IMG/VR virus record: IMGVR_UViG_3300005528_000050 | Span: 1-64,000 of that record | Length of the DNA: 64,000 nucleotides | Source: a virus | Reading direction: 5' to 3' (one strand) | In this document: one piece after another, positions 1-6,796 of the stretch | Numbering within the stretch: the first letter of the stretch is position 1 | Layout of the letters: every line of letters starts with the position of its first letter | The notes under the pieces: generated by a model | What the model saw: only the letters and a program-made list of their open reading frames with translations | Database searches by the model: none | What the model was told of the DNA's origin: nothing | Position numbers and translations under genes: made by a program

Positions 1-10
1 TATAAAAAAA

Positions 11-42
11 TTTGGATTATACGAAAAAATGTTTTATCTTTG
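11..42 (+). promoter_or_regulatory. Bacteroidetes-type promoter
   Basis: TTTGGATTATA at -33 and TATCTTTG at -7, start point expected near base 48. It places the true start of the next gene at the ATG at 65 rather than at the upstream ATG at 29, which lies inside the promoter. Confidence 0.85.
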
Positions 43-64
43 TGTTTCACCAAAACTAATTAAA

Positions 65-277
65 ATGACAAGACAAGAAGTTGTTGGTTTAATTTACCAA
101 CATATTCAAACCGAAAACGAAATGGGTTTACCACCGAATAGAAGTTGGGAAGGAATTTTTGAAGGTGATAATGATTGGGTAGATGAATGTATTAAGAGTG
201 GATATACACTATTTCAATTACAGAATGAATTGTTCAACGAAGCGATTCAAATTTTTCGGGATAGTGAAGAAGAGTAA
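65..277 (+). CDS. Small hypothetical early protein (70 aa)
   Basis: Unknown function. The protein starts MTRQEVVGLIY and ends in an acidic tail (DSEEE). It has a tryptophan-rich centre (residues about 24-37, SW..IF..DNDW) and looks like a compact mostly helical cytosolic protein. It is monocistronic: own promoter upstream and strong terminator 9 nt downstream. An upstream in-frame ATG at 29 would lie within the promoter and is therefore not used. Confidence 0.8.
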   Translation: MTRQEVVGLIYQHIQTENEMGLPPNRSWEGIFEGDNDWVDECIKSGYTLFQLQNELFNEAIQIFRDSEEE

Positions 278-285
278 AGACAAGA

Positions 286-310
286 CCTCAACGAAAGTTG
301 GGGTTTTTTT
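286..310 (+). terminator. Rho-independent terminator
   Basis: CCTCAAC-GAAA-GTTGGGG stem-loop with a GAAA tetraloop followed by seven T. Confidence 0.85.
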
Positions 311-322
311 ATGACCTGAAGT

Positions 323-476
323 CCTGAGTCACGGTTCAGGGTGAAAATTGTTTGGCATCCACTTTACAGATTAGTAGGTTTTTACTTTACAGATTGTAAG
401 AACGCCAACCAAAATTTTCCCGACGCAGCGGTTCTGAGATGTTACCGAATGGTAAGTTACTATTTGGTTAGTTGGC
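323..476 (+). repeat. Boundary module: stem-loop plus GTTTGGC element with inverted partner
   Basis: Stem-loop CCTGA...TCAGG at 323-340, then AAAATTGTTTGGC at 344-356, the inverted partner GCCAACCAAAATT at 404-417, and a weaker copy TTAGTTGGC at 468-476 just before the next promoter. The 16 bases of the stem-loop core recur at 8258-8273. Confidence 0.75.
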
Positions 477-494
477 AAGAAAAATAAAAATAAA

Positions 495-526
495 TTTGGT
501 AGAATAAAAAACTCGTTATATCTTTG
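495..526 (+). promoter_or_regulatory. Bacteroidetes-type promoter
   Basis: TTTGGTAGAATAA at -33 and TATCTTTG at -7; drives the gene starting at 548. Confidence 0.8.
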
Positions 527-547
527 TATCATAAAATCGACAAAATA

Positions 548-1096
548 ATGAAAACACTTGTAATTCATCCAAAAGACAAATCGACACAATTTTTAGATAT
601 TGTGTACGAACCTATACCGAATAAGACAATTATCACGGGTGGGGTAACAAAAGAAGAAGTTAGAAAACTTATCGACGCCCACGACAGAGTAATAATGTGT
701 GGACACGGAGCACCTATGGGATTGTTCTCGGTTGGACAATTTCCTGGTTCAAATGGTTTCATCATTGATGAAAGTATGGTGTACCTATTAAAAGAAAAAG
801 ACAATTCAATTTTTATTTGGTGTAACGCGGACAAATTCGTTAATCACTTTAAGTTGAAAGGTTTTTATTCGGGAATGTTTATTTCCGAAGTAGGGGAAGC
901 GTACTATTGTGGTTTACCTGGTACCGAACAAGAAGTAGTTGATGAAAGTAACTATGGTTTTTGTGAACTTTTATCGGAGTGTATTAACGAACCACAAGAT
1001 AGAATGTACGAAATCATTAAAAAGGAATATGGTAAGATTGCGGAAGAAAACCCAGTCGCACTATACAACCACAACCGCCTGTACTTGTCGATTTAA
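548..1096 (+). CDS. Possible clan CD (caspase/CHAT-like) cysteine peptidase-fold protein
   Basis: 182 aa starting MKTLVIHPKDKST. Two segments suggest a clan CD fold: a hydrophobic strand ending in His-Gly (VIMCGHG, about residues 54-60) and, about 50 residues later, a strand ending in Cys (IFIWCNADKF). In caspases, gingipains and CHAT proteins the catalytic His-Gly and Cys follow this order and spacing. A conserved-looking block GFYSGMFISEVGEA follows. The fold assignment is inference; the catalytic pair is seen but not proven. It is monocistronic with its own promoter and terminator, in a region of early-type genes, so a host-directed effector role is possible. Confidence 0.85.
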   Translation: MKTLVIHPKDKSTQFLDIVYEPIPNKTIITGGVTKEEVRKLIDAHDRVIMCGHGAPMGLFSVGQFPGSNGFIIDESMVYLLKEKDNSIFIWCNADKFVNHFKLKGFYSGMFISEVGEAYYCGLPGTEQEVVDESNYGFCELLSECINEPQDRMYEIIKKEYGKIAEENPVALYNHNRLYLSI

Positions 1097-1120
1097 TTGG
1101 TTTAACTCGGTTGCGGTGGA

Positions 1121-1149
1121 AAAGGGTAGCAGAAATGTTACCCTTTTTT
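1121..1149 (+). terminator. Rho-independent terminator
   Basis: AAGGGTAGC / GTTACCCTT stem with AGAAAT loop and a T-run. Confidence 0.8.
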
Positions 1150-1190
1150 GTTGCGTTTTAGTTTCACCTCACAGCACGTGCTGTATCCTA

Positions 1191-1290
1191 AATTTGGTTG
1201 GCACTGTATGACACTCAATAAAGGCGTATTACACTATATGTTTTGTTTAATCTTTCGGTCAAAACATTAAACAACACGCCAAACAATTTG
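1191..1290 (+). repeat. GTTTGGC-family inverted pair
   Basis: AATTTGGTTGGC at 1191-1202 and its inverted partner GCCAAACAATTTG at 1278-1290 enclose about 75 bases with no gene. Part of the boundary-element family. Confidence 0.65.
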
Positions 1291-1320
1291 TGGGATGGAG
1301 ACGACAGGTATGAAAAAAAA

Positions 1321-1352
1321 TTTGGATTATACTGAATATAGTTTTATATTTG
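1321..1352 (+). promoter_or_regulatory. Bacteroidetes-type promoter
   Basis: TTTGGATTATACT and TATATTTG at ideal spacing; drives the gene at 1373. Confidence 0.85.
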
Positions 1353-1372
1353 TATCGTAATACATAATTACT

Positions 1373-1534
1373 ATGAGTAAGAAATCAATCCCAACGGAAA
1401 TCAAAGTCGGTGTTTACTATTACATTGATGATGAAACTAAACAACCAATCTTTGATACCGATGAAATGAGAAATGAGTTTGAACAAAAACTTAAAGAAAT
1501 AGAAGATGAAACCGAATTTAACTATGAAGAATGA
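1373..1534 (+). CDS. Small hypothetical protein (53 aa), acidic
   Basis: Starts MSKKSIPTEIKVGVYYY about 20 nt behind a strong promoter and ends in an acidic helix (FEQKLKEIEDETEFNYEE). No family recognised. Its 3' end overlaps the next short gene by 11 nt, so the two are probably translated from one mRNA. Confidence 0.7.
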   Translation: MSKKSIPTEIKVGVYYYIDDETKQPIFDTDEMRNEFEQKLKEIEDETEFNYEE

Positions 1535-1664
1535 AACCCTTAATGGATTAAGTGTGAGACACGTCGCACAAATAGTCCGTAGGAAAATGTTACAGAAGTC
1601 GAAACCTTCGGCGAAGGCGTACAGACGAATAAAGTTTGGCAAAAAAGATTTGGTAAACGAATAA
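1524..1664 (+). CDS. Small basic hypothetical protein (46 aa)
   Basis: Starts MKNETLNGLSVRHVAQIVRR and is very rich in Lys and Arg, so nucleic-acid binding is conceivable but not shown. It overlaps the end of the preceding acidic 53-aa gene. The last codons contain a GTTTGGC copy (1634-1640) and the next promoter, so its C-terminus overlaps a boundary module. An acidic/basic pair could form a complex, but this is only inference. Confidence 0.55.
   Translation: MKNETLNGLSVRHVAQIVRRKMLQKSKPSAKAYRRIKFGKKDLVNE
1634..1640 (+). repeat. GTTTGGC element inside the 3' end of a short gene
   Basis: GTTTGGCAAAAAAG lies in the final codons of the 46-aa gene, nine bases before the -33 box of the next promoter. 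Confidence 0.55.
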
Positions 1665-1680
1665 AATTGTTATATATTTG
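1649..1680 (+). promoter_or_regulatory. Bacteroidetes-type promoter
   Basis: TTTGGTAAACGAATAA and TATATTTG, overlapping the end of the preceding gene. Confidence 0.8.
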
Positions 1681-1705
1681 TATAAACCAATAAATAATAA
1701 CGACT

Positions 1706-2113
1706 ATGTATCAAGATTTTGACAACCCACGGAGTTGGGACAACCTCGGAAAAATGGTGTGTTTTCACGGACGTTACGACCTTGGAGACAAACACGACTA
1801 CAACCACAATAACTACAATGGTTGGGAAGAAATGAAAAACGCAATCATCAAAGAAGAAGATGTTTGTGTTATCTTACCTCTTTACTTGTACGACCACTCG
1901 GGAATTACAATGAACACAAGTCCGTTCAGTTGTCGTTGGGATAGTGGACAAGTTGGTTGGTACTTTGTTTCAAAGAAGAAAGTCCGTGAAGAATATGGAG
2001 TAAAGAAAATTACCCAAAGTCTTATTGACAAAGTAACCGAAGTGTTGGAGGGTGAAGTAAAAACTTACGACATGTACCTCACGGGTGAATTGTACGCAGA
2101 AGAATACGAATAG
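1706..2113 (+). CDS. Conserved phage hypothetical protein (135 aa)
   Basis: Function unknown. The centre holds the signature seen from memory in many phage and mobile-element proteins: ILPLYLYDHSGITMNT then FSCRWDSGQVGW at about residues 56-90, preceded by FHGRYDLGDKH. The conserved Asp, His, Ser and Cys/Arg residues suggest a folded domain of its own, without a known active site. Monocistronic, strong promoter and terminator. Start chosen 25 nt after the -7 box. Confidence 0.9.
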   Translation: MYQDFDNPRSWDNLGKMVCFHGRYDLGDKHDYNHNNYNGWEEMKNAIIKEEDVCVILPLYLYDHSGITMNTSPFSCRWDSGQVGWYFVSKKKVREEYGVKKITQSLIDKVTEVLEGEVKTYDMYLTGELYAEEYE

Positions 2114-2136
2114 ATTTTGTTTGGTTAGGTGAAAAG

Positions 2137-2165
2137 TCCTCGGCGAAAGTCGGGGATTTTTTTTT
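2137..2165 (+). terminator. Rho-independent terminator
   Basis: TCCTCGGC-GAAA-GTCGGGGA followed by nine T. Confidence 0.85.
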
Positions 2166-2183
2166 ATACCAGAATTCGCCCAG

Positions 2184-2259
2184 CCCACGCCTGGTGGGGA
2201 TTTTGTTTGGCGGATAACCTATTATATTTAAGTGTTTTATGTGGTCAGCCAACCAAAAT
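2184..2259 (+). repeat. Boundary module: stem-loop, GTTTGGC element, inverted partner
   Basis: CCCAC-GCCTG-GTGGG stem-loop at 2184-2198 runs straight into GATTTTGTTTGGC (2199-2211); the inverted partner GCCAACCAAAAT is at 2248-2259. Confidence 0.75.
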
Positions 2260-2313
2260 TTTTACGACGCCGGGTGAAACAGTAGATGGTGTTATTGGAT
2301 ATTTTAAAATAAA

Positions 2314-2344
2314 TTTGGATATCATAAAATGAATTGTATATTTG
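2314..2344 (+). promoter_or_regulatory. Bacteroidetes-type promoter
   Basis: TTTGGATATCATAAAAT and TATATTTG. Nearly identical to the promoter at 2678-2708. The ATG follows only four bases after the -7 box, so the transcript should be leaderless. Confidence 0.85.
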
Positions 2345-2348
2345 TATT

Positions 2349-2654
2349 ATGAAAAACTATAACGACATATCATTGAATACCGATGAGGAAGTAATGAACT
2401 ACCTAAAAAAATCGGAAAAAGAAGGTAAAGTGTGTGACATCATTGAAACTGAAAATTATATTTCGGTTGATGTTGAATGGGCATACAACTTTGAAGGTCA
2501 CAAAGTGGAGAGGAGAAAATTTATCTATCTTCTTACTCGTTCTAACTTTCAATTTAACAAAACAATATCGCGTTATGTTAGAGAAAAAGACGAAATAAGA
2601 TTCAGAAGAATTGAAAAAGAGTTCAAACGAATATTCAGATTGACATCAATTTGA
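2349..2654 (+). CDS. Hypothetical protein (101 aa)
   Basis: No family recognised. Starts MKNYNDISLNTDEEVMNYL, has a strand-rich middle (YISVDVEWAYNFEGHKV) and a very basic C-terminus (RRIEKEFKRIFR). The start is set by the promoter: the earlier open frame begins inside the -7 box. The stop codon TGA lies inside a boundary element (ATTTGATTGGC). Confidence 0.8.
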   Translation: MKNYNDISLNTDEEVMNYLKKSEKEGKVCDIIETENYISVDVEWAYNFEGHKVERRKFIYLLTRSNFQFNKTISRYVREKDEIRFRRIEKEFKRIFRLTSI

Positions 2655-2659
2655 TTGGC
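2648..2659 (+). repeat. Boundary element variant overlapping a stop codon
   Basis: ATTTGATTGGC-type copy; the TGA inside it ends the preceding gene. Confidence 0.55.
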
Positions 2660-2677
2660 AAAATATCCTAAAAAAAA

Positions 2678-2708
2678 TTTGGATATCATAAAATAAGTTG
2701 TATATTTG
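2678..2708 (+). promoter_or_regulatory. Bacteroidetes-type promoter
   Basis: TTTGGATATCATAAAAT and TATATTTG; near-duplicate of the promoter at 2314. Confidence 0.85.
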
Positions 2709-2729
2709 TATTAATAAACTAATACAGAT

Positions 2730-2975
2730 ATGAAAATAAACGAAAAATTAATCGGAAAAAGAATTCGTCTCGTTTCAATGGAGAACGACCCTAACCCCGT
2801 TGAGGAAGGTTCAATGGGAACAATTTATCATGTTGGTCATGGTGTTATCAATGTCCGTTGGGATAGTGGTAGGACTCTTGGTGTAGTTGAGGGTGAAGAT
2901 GAATATGAAATCATTGACACTCCCGACACTTATTTACCACCCAACAATTTTCTTGTCTTTTCGGGAAATATCTGA
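2730..2975 (+). CDS. DUF4314-like protein (81 aa)
   Basis: Residues 5-62 match the DUF4314 pattern: IGKRIRLVSM, DPNPVEEGSMGTI, then VRWDSGRTLGVVEGEDEYEII. DUF4314 is a small beta-barrel-like domain common in phages and mobile elements of Firmicutes and Bacteroidetes; no biochemical role is known. The last 19 residues (PDTYLPPNN...) are extra. Monocistronic behind a strong promoter. Confidence 0.92.
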   Translation: MKINEKLIGKRIRLVSMENDPNPVEEGSMGTIYHVGHGVINVRWDSGRTLGVVEGEDEYEIIDTPDTYLPPNNFLVFSGNI

Positions 2976-2992
2976 GGAGATGGTGAACCGCC

Positions 2993-3005
2993 GATTTTGA
3001 TTGGC
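2993..3005 (+). repeat. Boundary element
   Basis: GATTTTGATTGGC between two genes, seven bases before the -33 region of the next promoter. Confidence 0.6.
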
Positions 3006-3012
3006 ACAATCG

Positions 3013-3045
3013 TTTGTATATTCCAAAAATTCATTTGTATATTTG
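3013..3045 (+). promoter_or_regulatory. Bacteroidetes-type promoter (weaker -33)
   Basis: TTTGTATATTCC at -33 and TATATTTG at -7, spacing two bases longer than usual. Confidence 0.65.
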
Positions 3046-3068
3046 TCCAATAATTAAAAAAACAAAAA

Positions 3069-3428
3069 ATGTTAATTAAACTCACTTATCAAGGTAAAGG
3101 AACCCCAACACTTGTCAATCTACAAAATGTCAAAAACATTTTTAGTATCTTGGATAAAAGAAACGACAAGATAGCAACGAAGATTGAATACATAGATGGT
3201 ACATATGTCAATGTTGAAGAAGACATTAAAACCATTTATGAAATTCAGTGGAAGATGATGAATGGAAGTTGTGATATGGACTTTGAAGTTCCATCGGTTG
3301 ATGAAATGATTAATAACTCATACTACGAAAATGGTGGTAATGGAGACCGCCATTGGAATGGTCAACGAACCAACCAACCTCGTAAAAGAGTTTACCGAGA
3401 CAACTACGATAATCAAAACAATTATTGA
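3069..3428 (+). CDS. Hypothetical protein (119 aa)
   Basis: Starts MLIKLTYQGKGTPTLVNLQNVKNIF, a beta-rich N-terminal half that looks like a small PH-like or SH3-like barrel, followed by a low-complexity hydrophilic tail rich in Asn, Arg and Tyr. The tail suggests a flexible C-terminus. Cotranscribed with the 46-aa membrane protein that starts two bases after its stop. Confidence 0.8.
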   Translation: MLIKLTYQGKGTPTLVNLQNVKNIFSILDKRNDKIATKIEYIDGTYVNVEEDIKTIYEIQWKMMNGSCDMDFEVPSVDEMINNSYYENGGNGDRHWNGQRTNQPRKRVYRDNYDNQNNY

Positions 3429-3429
3429 T

Positions 3430-3570
3430 ATGTTAAAGGAAATGTTTTCAACTTTCAAAGAAGTTTACCAAGAAGACCGAAAGGAATTTTGGGATGGAAT
3501 TTTGGGTGGCATTGTAATACTTATGTTTTTCCTATTGACAATGTTTGTTTTAATTCCTATATTTGGTTAA
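3430..3570 (+). CDS. Small single-span membrane protein (46 aa)
   Basis: Starts MLKEMFSTFKEVYQEDRKEF, an amphipathic charged helix, followed by one hydrophobic segment (about residues 24-44, GGIVILMFFLLTMFVLI). The short start at 3430 is preferred over an in-frame GTG/ATG at 3331 because it begins directly behind the upstream stop. Belongs to a set of micro-membrane proteins in this window; function unknown. Confidence 0.65.
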   Translation: MLKEMFSTFKEVYQEDRKEFWDGILGGIVILMFFLLTMFVLIPIFG

Positions 3571-3623
3571 AGTGTAATACACTTGATTTGTCGTTCATAG
3601 ATTAGTTTTATTTGGTTAAGGAA

Positions 3624-3649
3624 CCCTCACAGAAATGTGGGGGTTTTTT
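3624..3649 (+). terminator. Rho-independent terminator
   Basis: CCCTCACAGAAATGTGGGGG plus six T. The same terminator sequence recurs at 11226 and, one base pair shorter, at 4716 and 14741. Confidence 0.85.
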
Positions 3650-3688
3650 GTTTGCTAAAAAAATTCGTCGCCGGCAAATCCCGTGTTC

Positions 3689-3728
3689 AATTTAGTTTGG
3701 CGGGTGTATGACAGATGCCAACCAATTT
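3689..3728 (+). repeat. GTTTGGC element with close inverted partner
   Basis: AATTTAGTTTGGC at 3689-3701 and GCCAACCAATTT at 3717-3728, a near-perfect dyad with a 15-base loop. Confidence 0.7.
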
Positions 3729-3778
3729 CTGAGATGGTACGGTGAATTCTGGGGTCAGAAAAAAAAAATAAAGATTTA

Positions 3779-3810
3779 TTTGGATTATAATGAAAAGTGT
3801 ATTACATTTG
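3779..3810 (+). promoter_or_regulatory. Bacteroidetes-type promoter
   Basis: TTTGGATTATAAT and TACATTTG; drives the DUF932 gene. Confidence 0.85.
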
Positions 3811-3832
3811 TATCAAATTAAAAAACATCCAT

Positions 3833-4687
3833 ATGTCACAAGAAAATCGCACACAGCAAGTTCTCAACAAAGTCGGCCTAAATTGGACCGTAAGAGAAGA
3901 AAGTATCACTACAGAAAGTGGTATCATTGTTCCTAAGAGTAAAGCAATCATCCGTGAGGACACAAACACTGTTTTGTCTGTACATGGTGATGGTTACTTT
4001 CCTTATCAAAATCATCAGATGGTTGATTTACTAGACAAGGTATCTCAACAGGTTGGTTTACCAATTCACAAAGGTGGTTACTTTGGTGGGGGTGAGAAAG
4101 TATACCTTCAATTGAAATCAAATGATTTGAAATTGGGCAATGACAGAGTTGAGGGTTTCATCACTGGTGTGAATTCCTTCGATGGGTCAACTAGTTTGGC
4201 ATTCGGTCCAAGTAATATTACAATCAGTTGTCAGAATTCATTCTTCGCAGCGTTCCGTAACTTGAATGCGAAAATTCGTCACACCAAAAACATGGAGATG
4301 AGAATCGATGATATCTGTCGTGGTTTGGAGGGGGTACTCGTGGAAGAAAAAGAAATGTTCGAAGACATTAAGAAACTTTCTGAAACGAAGATGACCAAGA
4401 AACAAGAGGATTGGGTTACACGTACATTGTTCAATATCATGAAAGATGTTGATTTGAATAGTGACAAAGATGTGTCGACCGTGACTCGTAATCGTCTTTC
4501 TCGTTTCTACGTAGACCTTAATGGTGAAGTAAAAGAGAAAGGTGATAACCTTTGGGGATTGTTCAGTGGGGTTACTAAGTACACCACACATTCCTTAAGT
4601 AAAGGTGATAACTCTGAAAACAAGATGTTTGGAACCTATGGACAAAGGGAACGTCAAATTTTCAAAGAATTGGTTGAGTTGGTTTAA
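3833..4687 (+). CDS. DUF932-family phage/plasmid-like protein (284 aa)
   Basis: Matches the DUF932 family by its characteristic order: WTVREESI, a strand block ending RED..TVLSVHGDGYFPYQNHQMVDLLD, GGYFGGGEKVYLQLK, TGVNSFDGSTSLAFGPSN, ISCQNSF and RHT near residue 160, followed by a helical C-terminus. DUF932 proteins are frequent in phages and plasmids and are of unknown biochemical function; a role in host takeover or DNA metabolism has been guessed for some. Monocistronic. Start set by promoter; the upstream in-frame start lies within the -7 region. Confidence 0.92.
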   Translation: MSQENRTQQVLNKVGLNWTVREESITTESGIIVPKSKAIIREDTNTVLSVHGDGYFPYQNHQMVDLLDKVSQQVGLPIHKGGYFGGGEKVYLQLKSNDLKLGNDRVEGFITGVNSFDGSTSLAFGPSNITISCQNSFFAAFRNLNAKIRHTKNMEMRIDDICRGLEGVLVEEKEMFEDIKKLSETKMTKKQEDWVTRTLFNIMKDVDLNSDKDVSTVTRNRLSRFYVDLNGEVKEKGDNLWGLFSGVTKYTTHSLSKGDNSENKMFGTYGQRERQIFKELVELV

Positions 4688-4715
4688 GATTGGTTAGGTA
4701 CTCAATTAATAAGAA

Positions 4716-4739
4716 CCCCACAGAAATGTGGGGTTTTTT
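4716..4739 (+). terminator. Rho-independent terminator
   Basis: CCCCACAGAAATGTGGGG plus six T, followed by ATTGCTC as after several other terminators here. Confidence 0.85.
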
Positions 4740-4778
4740 ATTGCTCCAAAGTTGATGGTGAGCTACGCGCAAACAGTG

Positions 4779-4841
4779 AAAATTGTTTGGCAAACTCTAA
4801 ACCCAATAAAATCAATACTTTGGGTTCGAGCCAACCAAAAT
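4779..4841 (+). repeat. GTTTGGC inverted pair with nested dyad
   Basis: AAAATTGTTTGGC at 4779-4791 and GCCAACCAAAAT at 4830-4841; inside lies a second dyad, AACCCAA...TTGGGTT. The whole block is homologous to 7576-7636 and, more weakly, 12243-12304. Confidence 0.75.
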
Positions 4842-4868
4842 CGAGGGCTGCGCGCAACCAGGAGATGT

Positions 4869-5000
4869 TCATGTATCTTCCCAGAATCTAAATGGTTTCT
4901 CTTGATAATCTTCTTTTAGTTGTCTTCTTAACTCATAACAAAACAATATAATGACTAATACGAACTCAACTCCTAATGTATAAAGTATCCCTTCTATCAT
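4869..5000 (-). CDS. Possible antisense micro-membrane protein (43 aa)
   Basis: Open frame on the strand opposite to all neighbours, in a 430-base gap. It starts MIEGILYTLGVEFVLVIILF, one membrane span, then a charged tail (YELRRQLKEDYQEKP). The span-plus-basic-tail design matches several micro-membrane proteins in the right half of the window. No clear promoter is seen upstream on this strand, so confidence is limited. Confidence 0.45.
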   Translation of the reverse strand: MIEGILYTLGVEFVLVIILFCYELRRQLKEDYQEKPFRFWEDT

Positions 5001-5042
5001 AATAATAAGTATCCAAGATGGTGATGATGCAGCACAGGATAA

Positions 5043-5054
5043 CTTTTGTTTGGC
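5043..5054 (+). repeat. Boundary element
   Basis: CTTTTGTTTGGC, 18 bases before the -33 box of the next promoter. Confidence 0.6.
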
Positions 5055-5072
5055 AAGAAATATAAAAATAAA

Positions 5073-5104
5073 TTTGGATTATACAAAATATAGATTTATA
5101 TTTG
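5073..5104 (+). promoter_or_regulatory. Bacteroidetes-type promoter
   Basis: TTTGGATTATACA and TATATTTG. Confidence 0.85.
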
Positions 5105-5122
5105 TGTTCTAAATTAATTTAT

Positions 5123-5344
5123 ATGGTTTTAGAAAAACTAACTATCGGTAATGTCTACTATGTAAAACACATAGGGAATGTTAAGTATTTGGGTAAGTGG
5201 AAAATGGATTACTATGTAGAGGGTGAAAAAGGTATTAAAGGAATGAATACCTTTAAGTTGTTGTCGTTCAGAGGTAATCAACTTCTTTCATTAACCAAAA
5301 AAGAAATTGTGAATGACCTATTAGATATTGTACGAAACGAATGA
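5123..5344 (+). CDS. Hypothetical protein (73 aa)
   Basis: Starts MVLEKLTIGNVYYVKHIGNVKYLGKW; alternating aromatic/basic pattern typical of a small all-beta barrel, with a short C-terminal helix (KKEIVNDLLDIVRNE). No family recognised. Own promoter and terminator. The ATG 18 nt after the -7 box is chosen over an earlier GTG-type start. Confidence 0.8.
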   Translation: MVLEKLTIGNVYYVKHIGNVKYLGKWKMDYYVEGEKGIKGMNTFKLLSFRGNQLLSLTKKEIVNDLLDIVRNE

Positions 5345-5347
5345 CGA

Positions 5348-5370
5348 AATCACCTTCACGGGTGATTTTT
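5348..5370 (+). terminator. Terminator that merges with a boundary element
   Basis: AATCACC-TTCAC-GGGTGATT followed by TTT; its T-run is at the same time the start of the element GATTTTTGTTTGGC. Confidence 0.75.
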
Positions 5371-5377
5371 GTTTGGC
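5364..5377 (+). repeat. Boundary element
   Basis: GATTTTTGTTTGGC directly continuing a terminator stem. Confidence 0.65.
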
Positions 5378-5395
5378 GAAAAAAATAAAAAAAAA

Positions 5396-5427
5396 ATTCA
5401 CTTATACAAAAAATAGATTTATATTTG
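5396..5427 (+). promoter_or_regulatory. Promoter with intact -7 and weak -33
   Basis: TATATTTG at 5420-5427; the -33 region reads TTCACTTATACA instead of TTTGGATTATA. It serves the four-gene unit 5448-7486. Confidence 0.7.
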
Positions 5428-5447
5428 TACCATAAAACAATCTAAAA

Positions 5448-5726
5448 ATGAAAAACAAGAAAGTAACTCCGAAGAAAAAACACACACTCTTAAAGGGTGA
5501 GGGTGTTAACCAGCACACTCTGTATGGTGATTTCATTGTTGATGAAACACAAACAGATTTCGCAGAAGTTGAAGTTAGAAAGGATAGTGTATTAAGACAC
5601 GAACAACCCGATGGAAGTTTCTCAAACGAACACAAACCACTCAAAGTTGAGCAAGGTGATTGGGTTATGGGAAAACAAGTTGAGTACAATCCGTTTGAAG
5701 GTACTATCACTCAAATTTGGGATTAA
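5448..5726 (+). CDS. Hypothetical protein (92 aa)
   Basis: Starts with a basic segment (MKNKKVTPKKKHTL), then a beta-rich body (LYGDFIVDETQTDFAEVEVRK). No family recognised. First gene of a four-gene unit (5448-7486); the next start lies two bases after its stop. Confidence 0.8.
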   Translation: MKNKKVTPKKKHTLLKGEGVNQHTLYGDFIVDETQTDFAEVEVRKDSVLRHEQPDGSFSNEHKPLKVEQGDWVMGKQVEYNPFEGTITQIWD

Positions 5727-5728
5727 CT

Positions 5729-6133
5729 ATGGCGAACCCACTAATTCACTCAAAGAGCAGCGTCAAGCGTTGGGGTGGTAAGGTAGAAGATTATTTACCT
5801 ATCCACGAACTTATTGATAGTCCGAAAGCGACAATGAACAATAATAGTTCTCGGTTACTCACCCACAACACTTGGTTCGCATACACTATCATTCCAAAAA
5901 TCTTCGGTTACAACATTACTAATAGTGATGGTAAGTCAGTTGATGTTGTTGATATTGCGATGTTACATATCGCAGAAGATTTTAGAATGAAGTTCGTTCC
6001 AACCCCACAAGATTACCTTAAACATTTAGAGGTTCAACCCTGGATGTGTAATGGGGTAAAAGATTTAGACAACCCCGAAGCGTACGAAGTAGTTAAACAA
6101 TTAAACCAAAAAATCCACGAATATGCAAACTAA
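5729..6133 (+). CDS. DUF6915-like hypothetical protein (134 aa)
   Basis: The N-terminus shows HSKSSVKRWGGKVEDYLPIHE...DSPKA with later paired His residues (LLTHNTWF) and D..MLHIAEDF, a pattern I associate with DUF6915, a mostly helical family of unknown function in phages and bacteria. The family name is from memory. The conserved His and Asp could bind a metal, which is inference. ATG at 5729 preferred over an upstream TTG. Its last 11 bases overlap the next gene. Confidence 0.85.
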   Translation: MANPLIHSKSSVKRWGGKVEDYLPIHELIDSPKATMNNNSSRLLTHNTWFAYTIIPKIFGYNITNSDGKSVDVVDIAMLHIAEDFRMKFVPTPQDYLKHLEVQPWMCNGVKDLDNPEAYEVVKQLNQKIHEYAN

Positions 6134-6776
6134 TGAAGCAATCGCACTCTGGAAAGAGTTAGGTATTACAAGCGCAACTATGGAATTTAGTTGTGGTGGT
6201 GATAGTATGAATGATTATCACTTTAATTTTTACAATTCAGAAAACAAAGATGTTGAGAGTGGTGAACTTGATAGTTTCTTTGATGATGATGTTTTCCGTA
6301 GAGTAGAATTTTATGTGAACTCTGACGGACACTACATTGGTGAATTTGGAAGTGTTGAGATTACACTTGATGAAGATGATGAGGAAAACCCCACTTTCTC
6401 GTATTACAAATCTGCACAGGCGGAATGGTCAGAGAGTTTTACAGAAGAAGTTGTTGTTGAACTCACAGAAAAAGAGGTTGAGTTTATTAGAACCAAAGTC
6501 CTTAATTTGGTTGGCAGTCAAGACGGAAGTTCAATTAACTACAAAGGTGATTGTATTCTCAATGATGAGGAAGAACAGATTTCTGATACATTATTGGAAA
6601 AGATTACTGATGTTGTTGAGAACCACGAATTTGAAAACGCAGACGGCGAACAAGAGGATTGGTTTCAATTCAACACAGAAGAAGTGGATAGTGATGTATT
6701 ACCTAAAATTGTAGATAACACATTATTCGTTTCACTAACAAGACAATTTTTGGTATTGACTGAAAGTGATATGTAA
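6123..6776 (+). CDS. Acidic hypothetical protein (217 aa)
   Basis: Strongly acidic. The N-terminal part (ATMEFSCGGDSMNDYHFNFY, later GHYIGEFGSVEITLDEDDEE) resembles the DUF6878 pattern, in which a Gly-Gly-Asp-Ser motif lies between strands, but this link is weak. The overlap with the preceding gene suggests coupled translation. Third gene of the unit; a 20-base spacer precedes the next gene. Confidence 0.85.
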   Translation: MQTNEAIALWKELGITSATMEFSCGGDSMNDYHFNFYNSENKDVESGELDSFFDDDVFRRVEFYVNSDGHYIGEFGSVEITLDEDDEENPTFSYYKSAQAEWSESFTEEVVVELTEKEVEFIRTKVLNLVGSQDGSSINYKGDCILNDEEEQISDTLLEKITDVVENHEFENADGEQEDWFQFNTEEVDSDVLPKIVDNTLFVSLTRQFLVLTESDM

Positions 6777-6796
6777 ACAATTAAAAAGTAAAAGAA

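Noticed and set aside
371-589. Leftward 72-aa frame over the first boundary module
   Set aside because: It covers a terminator-distal regulatory region and the start of the 182-aa gene, and has no promoter; its amino-acid composition (Cys/Phe-rich) is that of a shadow frame.
2129-2332. Rightward 67-aa frame after the 135-aa gene
   Set aside because: It reads through the terminator, the boundary element and the next promoter.
4728-4919. Rightward 63-aa frame after the DUF932 gene
   Set aside because: It starts inside the terminator T-run and covers the inverted-pair element; no promoter.
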